In this document: one piece after another, positions 44,780 to 52,090 of the stretch
How the letters are laid out: each line of letters starts with the position of its first letter
How positions within the stretch are numbered: the stretch's first letter is position 1
Assembly: GCA_965204565.1 (NCBI GenBank)
Contig: CBDBEU010000005.1
Span: forward strand, 1,550,001 to 1,614,000
Direction of reading: 5' to 3'
DNA: 64,000 bases
Source: CBDBEU01 sp965204565
GTDB taxonomy: Bacteria > Pseudomonadota > Alphaproteobacteria > Rhizobiales > TMED25
The notes under the pieces: model-generated
Database searches by the model: none
Told to the model about the DNA's origin: nothing
The model's input: the letters and a program-made list of their open reading frames with translations, nothing else
Program-made: the position numbers and the translations under genes

Positions 44780-45472
44780 TCAATCCTTAGCGGTGCCGGC
44801 TTTTTCCTTCGCCTTTTCCGCTTCTAACGCCTGCCACTCGTCATATGTCAACCTCTTGAGCTCGAACAGGTCACCGAGCTTGGCGTAAAGATTGCCGAAC
44901 AACCGAGCGACCGGTCTATAGGCGTTGATGTCCACGTGAAAACGCTCGGTGTCGACGATGCCGGGCCGGCTGCGGATACGTACCACCTCGCCCAGCACAA
45001 CGTTTCTGACCGGGCTGACCGGTGTAATCGACATCAACTTGCACTCCAGCGCCACCGGCGCCTCGGCAATGGTCGGAGGTGCTACCACGCGCGAGGGCGT
45101 GAGCGAAAAATGCGCAATATCGATCTCACTCACATCAGACGGGAACTCGGTGGCGCAGACATTAGCCTTGTCGACAATGTCTTCGGTCACAACATGGATC
45201 ACATATTCGCCGGTTTCACGTAAATTGCGGGTGGTATCCTTGGTTGAACCATCGGGTTTGGAATTGAGGCCCAGCACTACCACCGCCGGTTCTTCGGAGA
45301 AGATATTGAAGAACGAGAAAGGCGAGGCATTGACCACGCCCTTGACCGATTTTGTCGTCACCAGCGCGATCGGACGCGGCACCACAAGGCCGCATACCAG
45401 TTTGTATTTGTCACGGCGGGCAATGTCATAAGGGTCGATATCAAGACCGCCTGCATCGTCGATCGACGTCAT
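44780..45472 (-). CDS. flavin reductase-like / FMN-binding split-barrel protein
   Basis: 230 residues: RDKYKLVCGLVVPRPIALVT, GVVNASPFSFFNIFSEEPAV, KDTTRNLRETGEYVIHVVTE, the pattern of the flavin reductase-like FMN-binding domain family. Such proteins reduce flavin for monooxygenases or bind FMN in unidentified oxidoreductases. No oxygenase partner is adjacent. The C-terminal 25 residues are charged (EAEKAKEKAGTAKD). On the same strand as the neighbours, with moderate gaps. Confidence 0.88.
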   Translation of the reverse strand: MTSIDDAGGLDIDPYDIARRDKYKLVCGLVVPRPIALVTTKSVKGVVNASPFSFFNIFSEEPAVVVLGLNSKPDGSTKDTTRNLRETGEYVIHVVTEDIVDKANVCATEFPSDVSEIDIAHFSLTPSRVVAPPTIAEAPVALECKLMSITPVSPVRNVVLGEVVRIRSRPGIVDTERFHVDINAYRPVARLFGNLYAKLGDLFELKRLTYDEWQALEAEKAKEKAGTAKD

Positions 45473-45518
45473 GGTTTTTGTCCCTGGATCATCCGCACTC
45501 CGGCATGCGAGATTGGAC

Positions 45519-46577
45519 TTATAGCTTGACCGGCAGTCCCTCGCGCGCCGAACGGTCCGCCGCCATGGTCAGCGCCAGCACTTGACGGCCATGGGCTCCA
45601 CCAGCAAGGCCGACCCCGCCCATGCCCAGCACGTGACGCACAAAGGCATCGGTTTCTTCTTTCATCGGCCCGAAGAATTCGCCGAGCACGAAATCGCCCG
45701 GCATGGCCGAGCCAAGAAACGCAACGCCAACTTCATATTGCGGCGTGTAGGGGCACGGGATCGACTCACCCGGCACCAGAACGACATTGCGATGCGCATC
45801 ATCGATACTAAGCGATCCGGTGGTGCCCTGAAGGTCGATCTCCATGGTCGCGGTATAGGCTGGCCAGTGGCGCGGCTGCAGCCAGCTGGTGCCCACGGTC
45901 GCCACCGAACCGTCATCGAAAGTGACGATCATCCACTGAAAATCGTCGCGATTATAGGGCTTGAACACCTTGCTCGCCGACTTGGCATAGACCTCAACCG
46001 GCGTCTTGCCTTCCATGTACCACAAGATCAGATCGACCATGTAGGTCAGCGTATTGATCGAGGGCGTGGTGTTGGGCGAGCGCGAGGCCACGGCTTCGCC
46101 GACAGCTCGTGTCACATAGATCTTGCCGAGCGCCATGACGATATCGCCGAGCTGCCCGCGCGATGCTGATTCCTTTGCCAGCAGATATTCTTTGCGGAAG
46201 CGCTGGGTATAGCCGATGAAGACATTCGCGCCCGAGACGTCAGCTTTGGCCAGAATGTCGTCGGCCTCGCCAAGATCAAGCACAAACGGCTTTTCGATCA
46301 GAACAGACTTGCCAAGCTCTGCTGCCAGCGCCGCGGCGCCATGATGGTTTTCCTCATCCGTCGCCACGATTACCGCGCCGACACGAGCATCCTCGATCGC
46401 CTCGCGATAGTCGGTGGTGGTGACATCGGCCTTGGTTGACTGGGCAAGTTTTTCGGCACGCTCGGAAATCACGTCGCACACGGTCAGGTGATTGACCTGC
46501 GGAATCTGGTGGCACGAATGAGCGCGTAGCGTTCCAATGCCGCCAGCCCCGATGACGGCAATGCCGGTTTCTTTCAT
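45519..46577 (-). CDS. Gfo/Idh/MocA family oxidoreductase
   Basis: 352 residues with N-terminal NAD(P)-binding fold (GIAVIGAGGIGTLRAHSCHQ), EDARVGAVIVATDEENHHGA and the family motif KSVLIEKPFVLDLGEAD (EKP). It oxidises a sugar, inositol or similar hydroxyl compound; a C-terminal alpha/beta substrate domain follows. Substrate unknown. Co-oriented with the flavin reductase-like and nitroreductase genes. Confidence 0.92.
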   Translation of the reverse strand: MKETGIAVIGAGGIGTLRAHSCHQIPQVNHLTVCDVISERAEKLAQSTKADVTTTDYREAIEDARVGAVIVATDEENHHGAAALAAELGKSVLIEKPFVLDLGEADDILAKADVSGANVFIGYTQRFRKEYLLAKESASRGQLGDIVMALGKIYVTRAVGEAVASRSPNTTPSINTLTYMVDLILWYMEGKTPVEVYAKSASKVFKPYNRDDFQWMIVTFDDGSVATVGTSWLQPRHWPAYTATMEIDLQGTTGSLSIDDAHRNVVLVPGESIPCPYTPQYEVGVAFLGSAMPGDFVLGEFFGPMKEETDAFVRHVLGMGGVGLAGGAHGRQVLALTMAADRSAREGLPVKL

Positions 46578-46616
46578 CTTTCAGTTCACCCCCGGTTTGA
46601 AGTTTCTCCGCGGCCC

Positions 46617-47222
46617 TTATCCGACAATTGGCGATGCAGTGCCGAATGTGCCGGCAAACACCATCTCGGTTGGTTCCTTGCGCACGCGTTCTTCTGCCTC
46701 GCGGCCTTCCAGTTCATCGGGAAGCGCTGAGGCTTCTCCCTGATAACCGAGCGCAAATCCCGCTACCACATCGCTGTTGTCGGGCACCGAGTAGGTTTCG
46801 ACAATCTTGTCCTTGAGGATACCCGCCATCTGATGGGCGCGCAGTCCATGGTCGGTTGCCTGCATCAGCAACATCGCCATGCCCATGCCCGCATCATAGA
46901 TGTGGGTCGGACTGGGGTTGCCGTTGGGCATGAGTTTGTGGGCACACACAAATCCAACCACCGGCGCGGTGCGCGACCAGCGCTGGTTGCGCTCATTGAT
47001 GCAGTTTTGCGCCCGCTCCCACTCCGAATTGCTGTCACTTGTCGCGACAATAAACCGCCATGGCTGCGAATTGTTGCACGATGGTGCCCAGCGCGCCGCT
47101 TCGAACAAGCTGACAAGGATCTTGTTGTCGACAGGCTTGTCCTGGAAAGATCTCGGGCTCCAGCGGTCCCTGATCAACTTGTGAATGGGTACGCTGGTTT
47201 GTGCGGGCTTGTCTTGTGCCAT
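46617..47222 (-). CDS. nitroreductase family protein
   Basis: 201 residues from ATG 47222 (MAQDKPAQTSVPIHKLIRDR). FMN nitroreductase fold: RWSPRSFQDKPVDNKILVSL, FEAARWAPSCNNSQPWRFIV, IYDAGMGMAMLLMQATDHGL. Probably an NAD(P)H-dependent FMN enzyme reducing nitro or quinone compounds; the physiological substrate is unknown. The open frame extends 28 codons upstream with no family resemblance. Confidence 0.9.
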   Translation of the reverse strand: MAQDKPAQTSVPIHKLIRDRWSPRSFQDKPVDNKILVSLFEAARWAPSCNNSQPWRFIVATSDSNSEWERAQNCINERNQRWSRTAPVVGFVCAHKLMPNGNPSPTHIYDAGMGMAMLLMQATDHGLRAHQMAGILKDKIVETYSVPDNSDVVAGFALGYQGEASALPDELEGREAEERVRKEPTEMVFAGTFGTASPIVG

Positions 47223-47319
47223 GGTGCTCCCCGTTTTCGCAGCCGCATGATCGCGGCATTCGGGGTGCGGAATATCACCTCGGGGTTCGATGTGGCAATG
47301 GTGCACGCATCAGCCGCGC

Positions 47320-48000
47320 TTATGACCCGTTTTTCTCTCCCCCCAGATAGTTCGTAATGATAACGGCCATCCGCTCGGGTCCGAGCACCGGCGGCATGAC
47401 GCTGAGAAGCTCGCCATCGCCGTCGAACAGATAGATGAACGAGCCATGGGCGTAGATCGGTGCCCCTTCCGCATCTTCCGAAACGATGCCTGATGCGACC
47501 TGAAATGTTGCCCGCGTGGCGGCAAGTTCTTCCTCGCTTCCGGTAAGACCAACGAGCCGTGGATGAATGTCGGGCACCACGCGCGCCAAGGCATCGGGCG
47601 TGTCGCGCTGCGGGTCAACCGTGATCAGTACCGGCTGCACCACAACTCCGGCTGCATCCGCAAGATCGACCGCAGCGGCAAGGCGTGGCAGCGCCACCGA
47701 ACAGATCGACCGGCAATTTGCATAACCGAAAAAGATTGCAAGCGGACGTCCGGCAAAGTCGGTTTGCGTGCGGCGCCGGCCATGCTGGTCGACAAGATCA
47801 AAACCGAGTTCAATCTCAACCGGGAATGGCCCGGCGGGTGATGACCGGTCTTTAGCAGCACCGGGCACGGCGCGTAAATGAGCTTGCGCCTCGGCTTGTG
47901 TGCCGTGAATTTTGCCGTCATGGGCACGCGCCGACAGGGCCACGCCCGCAATCACGACGCATGCCACCCATGCAGCGGCGATACGGATGCCTGTCATCAT
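47320..48000 (-). CDS. SCO1/SenC family copper protein
   Basis: 226 residues with signal anchor (AAWVACVVIAGVALSARAHD), thioredoxin-like fold, FFGYANCRSICSVALPRLA with the CxxxC copper motif, TVDPQRDTPDALARVV and the third ligand His in PIYAHGSFIYLFD. SCO proteins deliver copper to the CuA site of cytochrome oxidase or other cupro-enzymes in the periplasm. Its start overlaps the stop of the upstream secreted protein gene, so the three genes 49056-47320 form an operon. Confidence 0.9.
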   Translation of the reverse strand: MMTGIRIAAAWVACVVIAGVALSARAHDGKIHGTQAEAQAHLRAVPGAAKDRSSPAGPFPVEIELGFDLVDQHGRRRTQTDFAGRPLAIFFGYANCRSICSVALPRLAAAVDLADAAGVVVQPVLITVDPQRDTPDALARVVPDIHPRLVGLTGSEEELAATRATFQVASGIVSEDAEGAPIYAHGSFIYLFDGDGELLSVMPPVLGPERMAVIITNYLGGEKNGS

Positions 48001-48575
48001 TCCGCGAACAGGTATTCGATGAATTCCTCGTCGGTTTTCAGACCCAGTCCCAGATGGCCCTCGGCCTTGATCTCGGACATGACGCGCGGATCCTTGCGAT
48101 ACCAGCGGCCCTTGACCTCGGCGAGCTCAGGATTTGCCGCATTCCAGGCCCTGGTCCAGCGATCGGCCTTTTGCCATTCACCGCCCGGCTCTCGCAGACG
48201 CTGCACCTGAAACACCTTGGCCGGCGTCATCTCCTCATCACCGACCAGCAACCCGTCCACTTCGATTGCCTTGCCGCAATGGGGCAGCAGATCCTCAATC
48301 GCGCCGGAAAACACCCCCTGCAGGTTCTTGTTGGCGATCAGCAGTGCATTGTCGGAAGAACGCTTGAGACCCAGATACCTGCCGCCATCGCCACAATTTG
48401 CCGCACAATCGCCGGTGAGTTCGCAAAGGAGATCGACCACCACCGCTTCAAAACGGGCATTTTCCTCGCCCAACAATCCCCAGCTCGCGGCTTCGGACCC
48501 TTCGGCGAATTCTCCCTCCGCTAGTGCCGGCACTGCCAACAGCCAGATCAGCGCAACAGAAAATATGGTTTTCAT
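47997..48575 (-). CDS. secreted protein of unknown function in SCO operon
   Basis: 192 residues, signal peptide MKTIFSVALIWLLAVPALAE. Mature part has four cysteines in LLCELTGDCAANCGDG and a further one in LLPHCGKAIEVDG, potential metal or disulfide sites. Overlaps the SCO gene start by four bases. I do not recognise the family. Because of its neighbours a role in copper handling or in maturing a periplasmic redox enzyme is possible; this is inference. Confidence 0.75.
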   Translation of the reverse strand: MKTIFSVALIWLLAVPALAEGEFAEGSEAASWGLLGEENARFEAVVVDLLCELTGDCAANCGDGGRYLGLKRSSDNALLIANKNLQGVFSGAIEDLLPHCGKAIEVDGLLVGDEEMTPAKVFQVQRLREPGGEWQKADRWTRAWNAANPELAEVKGRWYRKDPRVMSEIKAEGHLGLGLKTDEEFIEYLFAE

Positions 48576-48585
48576 CCGACCGCCC

Positions 48586-49056
48586 TCACTTCTTCGGCTT
48601 TGGAATGGCGAAGTTCGGCACCACGTCGAAGTCCTCGTGGCTCAGATTGACGATGCCGTCATTGGCCACCACCTTTTCGACGATCAGATAGTTGATGCCA
48701 TCGCGGGCATGGACAATTCCGTCGGCCGTGATCCGGTCGCTCTGCACGCTCATGATGGTGTCGTCCTTGGCAAGACGGTCGGTCTTTTCCCATTTCAGCA
48801 CCATGTAGACGGTGCCGTCGTCGGCCAGAACGCCAACCGGAATGCCGCCGGCCGCGCACCACAGTGCGCAGGTGTGATGCGACGAGCCAGTCACAGCATC
48901 GCCTGAGCCCATGACACCCGAGAGATAACACCAGGTGTCGATCACCTCGCCCTTGATCCGTACCCGCTCGCCTTCAACGGCGGCGAGCGCCGGCAGCGTG
49001 GCGAGTGAGCCCACGGCCAAAAGTGAAACGCCCAGTCGCTTCAATGCGGTCTTCAT
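48586..49056 (-). CDS. small secreted protein of unknown function in SCO operon
   Basis: 156 residues from ATG 49056 (MKTALKRLGVSLLAVGSLAT, cut near ALAAVEG). The segment RIKGEVIDTWCYLSGVMGSG with HHTCALWCAAGGIPVGVLAD holds three cysteines and a His pair. These resemble remembered short periplasmic proteins in which a Cys and a CxxxC-like motif follow an oligonucleotide-binding-like strand (GEVIDTWCY), but I cannot name the family. Ten bases before the next gene; first gene of the three-gene operon. Confidence 0.75.
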   Translation of the reverse strand: MKTALKRLGVSLLAVGSLATLPALAAVEGERVRIKGEVIDTWCYLSGVMGSGDAVTGSSHHTCALWCAAGGIPVGVLADDGTVYMVLKWEKTDRLAKDDTIMSVQSDRITADGIVHARDGINYLIVEKVVANDGIVNLSHEDFDVVPNFAIPKPKK

Positions 49057-49149
49057 CAGGCAACTCTCCGAAAAACCAACGCCTGCGAAAGACATCTAGC
49101 GTAAAAAGCCGATCACCGTGTCATCACATCACGGCGATGATTGAAGCGA

Positions 49150-49434
49150 GCTCACCCTGGTGGATTTCTTCCGACATCTGGAACCCTCGATTTCCGGCGG
49201 CGATGATTTGGTCATGATCGGCGCGCCGTGTGAAGGGTTTTGCCTCGGTTTCGGTGTGCTCCCTGATGAAGCGGTTATGGCGGCCCGGAGGTCGACGGCC
49301 GGGCAGAAGACGCCGTGTTTCAGGCGGCACCTGGTCAGCTCGGCAAAGAAGCCTTCGACGGCGTTCGGCCATGAAGCCGATGTCGGGGTAAAGCGGAATG
49401 TCCGGCGCGGGTGACGCTCGAGCCGGCGCATCAA
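49150..49434 (-). pseudogene. IS630-family transposase, C-terminal fragment
   Basis: The minus strand reads RRLERHPRRTFRFTPTSASW and PNAVEGFFAELTRCRLKHGV, the end of the DDE core with its glutamate in IS630-family transposases, then a degraded tail. The same segment occurs in the larger remnant at 59998-61040 with small differences, including about 16 extra bases here near 49290. The upstream part is replaced at 49435 by IS3-type sequence. Confidence 0.78.
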
Positions 49435-49690
49435 GCTCGCGACCGACCCTTGCGCCGGAGATCGACGTATCGGCGATCAGGCGCACGCACTCCCGGCTGA
49501 AGTCGTCGACCACGGCGAAGATCCGGAACCTGCGCCCGCAGGCAAAGGCATCCGACAGCGACGGCCTCGGCGCGCCGCGTCATATTCGTGACCGACGCCG
49601 GGCGTCCCCGTTCCGCCCTTGGGCGAAGAACGCGATAATGAATGATCCGGCTGGTGGAAGAGCCGTTTCCTGAGCGGGCCATTTGCGGTG
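49435..49690 (-). pseudogene. IS3-family OrfB core fragment
   Basis: Short pieces such as VVDDFSRECVRLIADTSISG followed by ARVGRELDA are typical of the first-aspartate strand of IS3-family OrfB integrase cores. A neighbouring frame supplies the preceding strands. Fused directly to an IS630 fragment at 49434, so the two elements were joined by deletion or insertion. Confidence 0.65.
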
Positions 49691-49716
49691 TCGCCCCGCC
49701 ATTTGCGATTCAGACA

Positions 49717-50130
49717 TTTCCTTGCAGCCATCGGGCGACCTGTTCCGGCGGGGCGTGAAAGTCAAGGTCGTTCGGTTCCTGTTCGTGCCGGGGAGATGGC
49801 GGACGACCGTCATCTTCGATTGACAGGTCGTAGTCGTCATTCAGCACGTTGGCCAGACAGGCGTAGGCATGCGTCCCTCCCTTTTCAAGCACCCGGCATC
49901 CTTCCGGCGCGAACAGAATATTGGCCAGTCCCGCGCCATGCGCGCCGACAACCGCCTCCGCCTCGCTGAATGCTTCGATTTGTTCCTCGAAGCCGTGCCG
50001 TCATCGGTCCCGTCACTCCGCCCAATGTCGCCTGTCACCGTATCGATCAGTGCTACCGCATTTTCGTCTTCCGTATATTTTATCCGCGTTTCCTCAAGGG
50101 TCGGCCCAAATTCCTTCAAGGCGTAGCGCG
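49717..50130 (-). pseudogene. GT61 glycosyltransferase paralogue with large internal deletion
   Basis: The upstream part (GPTLEETRIKYTEDENAVAL) resembles residues about 60-80 of the intact GT61 protein (LEEARRKYAGNENAVRWI). After a short stretch it joins, out of frame, the C-terminal region seen as HAYACLANVLNDDYDLSIED and EPNDLDFHAPPEQVARWLQG, almost the same as the end of the 52091 gene (FACLANALNHDYDLAIKD, EPNHLDFHAPLEQVAQWLQR). About 300 codons are missing. It lies directly downstream of the sulfotransferase gene, so the sulfotransferase is bracketed by one full and one deleted GT61 copy. Confidence 0.75.
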
Positions 50131-50132
50131 GC

Positions 50133-51986
50133 CTAGACTTGAAGGAAAACGTCCATCTCTTCCATGATTTCATCCGCGTTCTCGATCATGGCGCCAATAT
50201 CGGAGGGAGAGCTTTTTTCAAGCTTTTCTTCAAAAACCAAGTTTGCGACACCCAGCCGTTCCAGCAGCCTAGGATACTGAGAAAATATCTCTTCATATGA
50301 TATTTTCAGCGGATCATCAAGAAAATCAACGACATAATTCAGGTAATATTTCTGTTTTTCGATAAATTCTCTTAGGTCTTGTTTATTAATAATCAATTTC
50401 GGTGTTTCAAGCTTGGCCGCCGCCACATGCAGCGGGGTATTGCCAAAATCGTTCCGTGCGCCCGGATTCGCGCCCGCCTCCAGCAACGCATCGATGACCC
50501 TGAGGTGGCCCTTGCCCACCGCCCAATGCAGCGGGGTGCTTCCAAAGCCGTTTCCCGCGTTCGGATTCGCGCCCGCCTCCAGCAACGCATCGACGGCTTC
50601 GAACCGACCCGTGACCGTCGCCCAATGAGTCGCCCAATGAAGCGGAGTGTAGCCAAGGCCGTTCCGCGCGTTCGGATCCGCGCCCGCCTCCAGCAACGCA
50701 TCGATGACCCTGAGGTGGCCCTTGCCCGCCGCCCAATGCAGAGGCATGTCGCCGAGGCCGTTCCGCGCGTTCGGGTCCGCACCCGCCTCGATCAACATAT
50801 CGACGACCCCGGCGCGTCCCCTGCCCGCCGCCCAATGCAGAGGCATGTCGCCGGGGCCGTTCCGCGCATTCGGATCCGCGCCCGCCTCCAGCAATGCATC
50901 GACGGCATCGACGCGTCCCATGCCCGCCGCCCAATGCAGAGGCATTTCGCCGGGGCCGTTCCGCGCATTCGGATCCGCGCCCGCCTCCAGCAATGCATCG
51001 ACGGCATCGACGTGACCCATGACCGCCGCCCAATGCAGCGGCGTGTAGCCGTCTTCGCCTCCCGCGACCGGATTCGTGATCGCCGTGAAAAACGCATCGA
51101 CGGCCTCGACATAGCTCTTGTCCGCCGCCACATGAGGCGGGGCGTAGCCGTCTTCGCCTCCCGCGACCGGGGCCGCGCCCGCCTCGATCAACATATCGAC
51201 GACCCTGACGCGTCCCCTGCCCGCCGCCCAATGCAGCGGCGTGTAGCCGGGGCTACTCCGCGCGTTCGGATCCGCGCCCGCCTTGAGCAACTTGTCGACG
51301 ATATCGACATAGCCCATGCCCGCCGCCCAATGCAGCGGCGTGTAGCCGGGGCCACTCCGCGCGTTCGGATCCGCGCCCGCCTTGAGCAACTTGTCGACGA
51401 TATCGACATAGTCCATGACCGCCGCCCAATGCAGCGGCGTGTAGCCGTCTTCGCCTTCCGCGTCCGAATCCTCGCGCGTCTCGAACAACGCATCGACGGC
51501 CTCGACATAGCTCTTGTCTATCTTGTGGCCCGCGCCGGGAATAGATTCCATATGTCGAATTTTGAAATGCTCCATTCGATGGGCGCTGACATAGATTGCA
51601 AATTGATCGTGTCGATAGAGAATAATCGGAACTATATCGCGGGATTTAAAATATTGAAGATAATCATCGCGATTGTTGCTAAGAAAAATGTCTTCGAGAA
51701 TGATTTTGAATCCAATCGCGGGATAATCGAAATTCCAGACATGCTCTTCCAAAAACCTTTCGAAATTTTGCGATCGCAGAGGTAAAAGCGACTCCACCAC
51801 GTCGGGGGGCGATCGTTTCAATGAAACGTTATCGACGGGAATCAACCCGTTGATCCAGTTACGCGACAACACCTCCCCGTGACAGATGATTTCAGGGTGC
51901 GAATTCAAGGATTGCTGAAGCAGGGTCGAGCCGCTGCGCGCCTGGCAGATTATTACGAACCGTTGTTGCGTTGAACGTGAAGCCAT
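50133..51986 (-). CDS. sulfotransferase with ten-repeat ankyrin domain inserted in its catalytic fold
   Basis: 617 residues from ATG 51986. Residues 1-155 form the first half of a PAPS-dependent sulfotransferase: VIICQARSGSTLLQQSLNSH (5'-phosphosulfate loop) and PIILYRHDQFAIYVSAHRME (3'-phosphate-binding arginine/serine). Residues about 158-523 are ankyrin repeats of 33 residues (consensus GYTPLHWAAGMGxVDxVDAL, LEAGADPNARNG), ten complete plus partial ends; one has a 4-residue duplication (HWATHWAT). Residues about 525-617 resume the sulfotransferase (DLREFIEKQKYYLNYVVDFL, LKISYEEIFSQYPRLLERLG). Without the insert the enzyme would be a normal 240-250 residues. It lacks a signal peptide. Position beside a GT61 gene suggests sulfation of a surface glycan, with the ankyrin domain binding a partner. 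Confidence 0.85.
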   Translation of the reverse strand: MASRSTQQRFVIICQARSGSTLLQQSLNSHPEIICHGEVLSRNWINGLIPVDNVSLKRSPPDVVESLLPLRSQNFERFLEEHVWNFDYPAIGFKIILEDIFLSNNRDDYLQYFKSRDIVPIILYRHDQFAIYVSAHRMEHFKIRHMESIPGAGHKIDKSYVEAVDALFETREDSDAEGEDGYTPLHWAAVMDYVDIVDKLLKAGADPNARSGPGYTPLHWAAGMGYVDIVDKLLKAGADPNARSSPGYTPLHWAAGRGRVRVVDMLIEAGAAPVAGGEDGYAPPHVAADKSYVEAVDAFFTAITNPVAGGEDGYTPLHWAAVMGHVDAVDALLEAGADPNARNGPGEMPLHWAAGMGRVDAVDALLEAGADPNARNGPGDMPLHWAAGRGRAGVVDMLIEAGADPNARNGLGDMPLHWAAGKGHLRVIDALLEAGADPNARNGLGYTPLHWATHWATVTGRFEAVDALLEAGANPNAGNGFGSTPLHWAVGKGHLRVIDALLEAGANPGARNDFGNTPLHVAAAKLETPKLIINKQDLREFIEKQKYYLNYVVDFLDDPLKISYEEIFSQYPRLLERLGVANLVFEEKLEKSSPSDIGAMIENADEIMEEMDVFLQV

Positions 51987-52090
51987 GATCGTGTCCCAAT
52001 CCGTTGCGCCCGCCTGACCGCGGACAGCCCGGTAATACGCTGATGCAGATCGTTGAAACAAGCTTTCGTCATGCGGTTCTCCGGATCAAA

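Noticed and set aside
50379..51785. A 468-codon open frame on the plus strand, rich in arginine
   Set aside because: It is the antisense shadow of the ankyrin repeats; its regular repeats simply mirror them.
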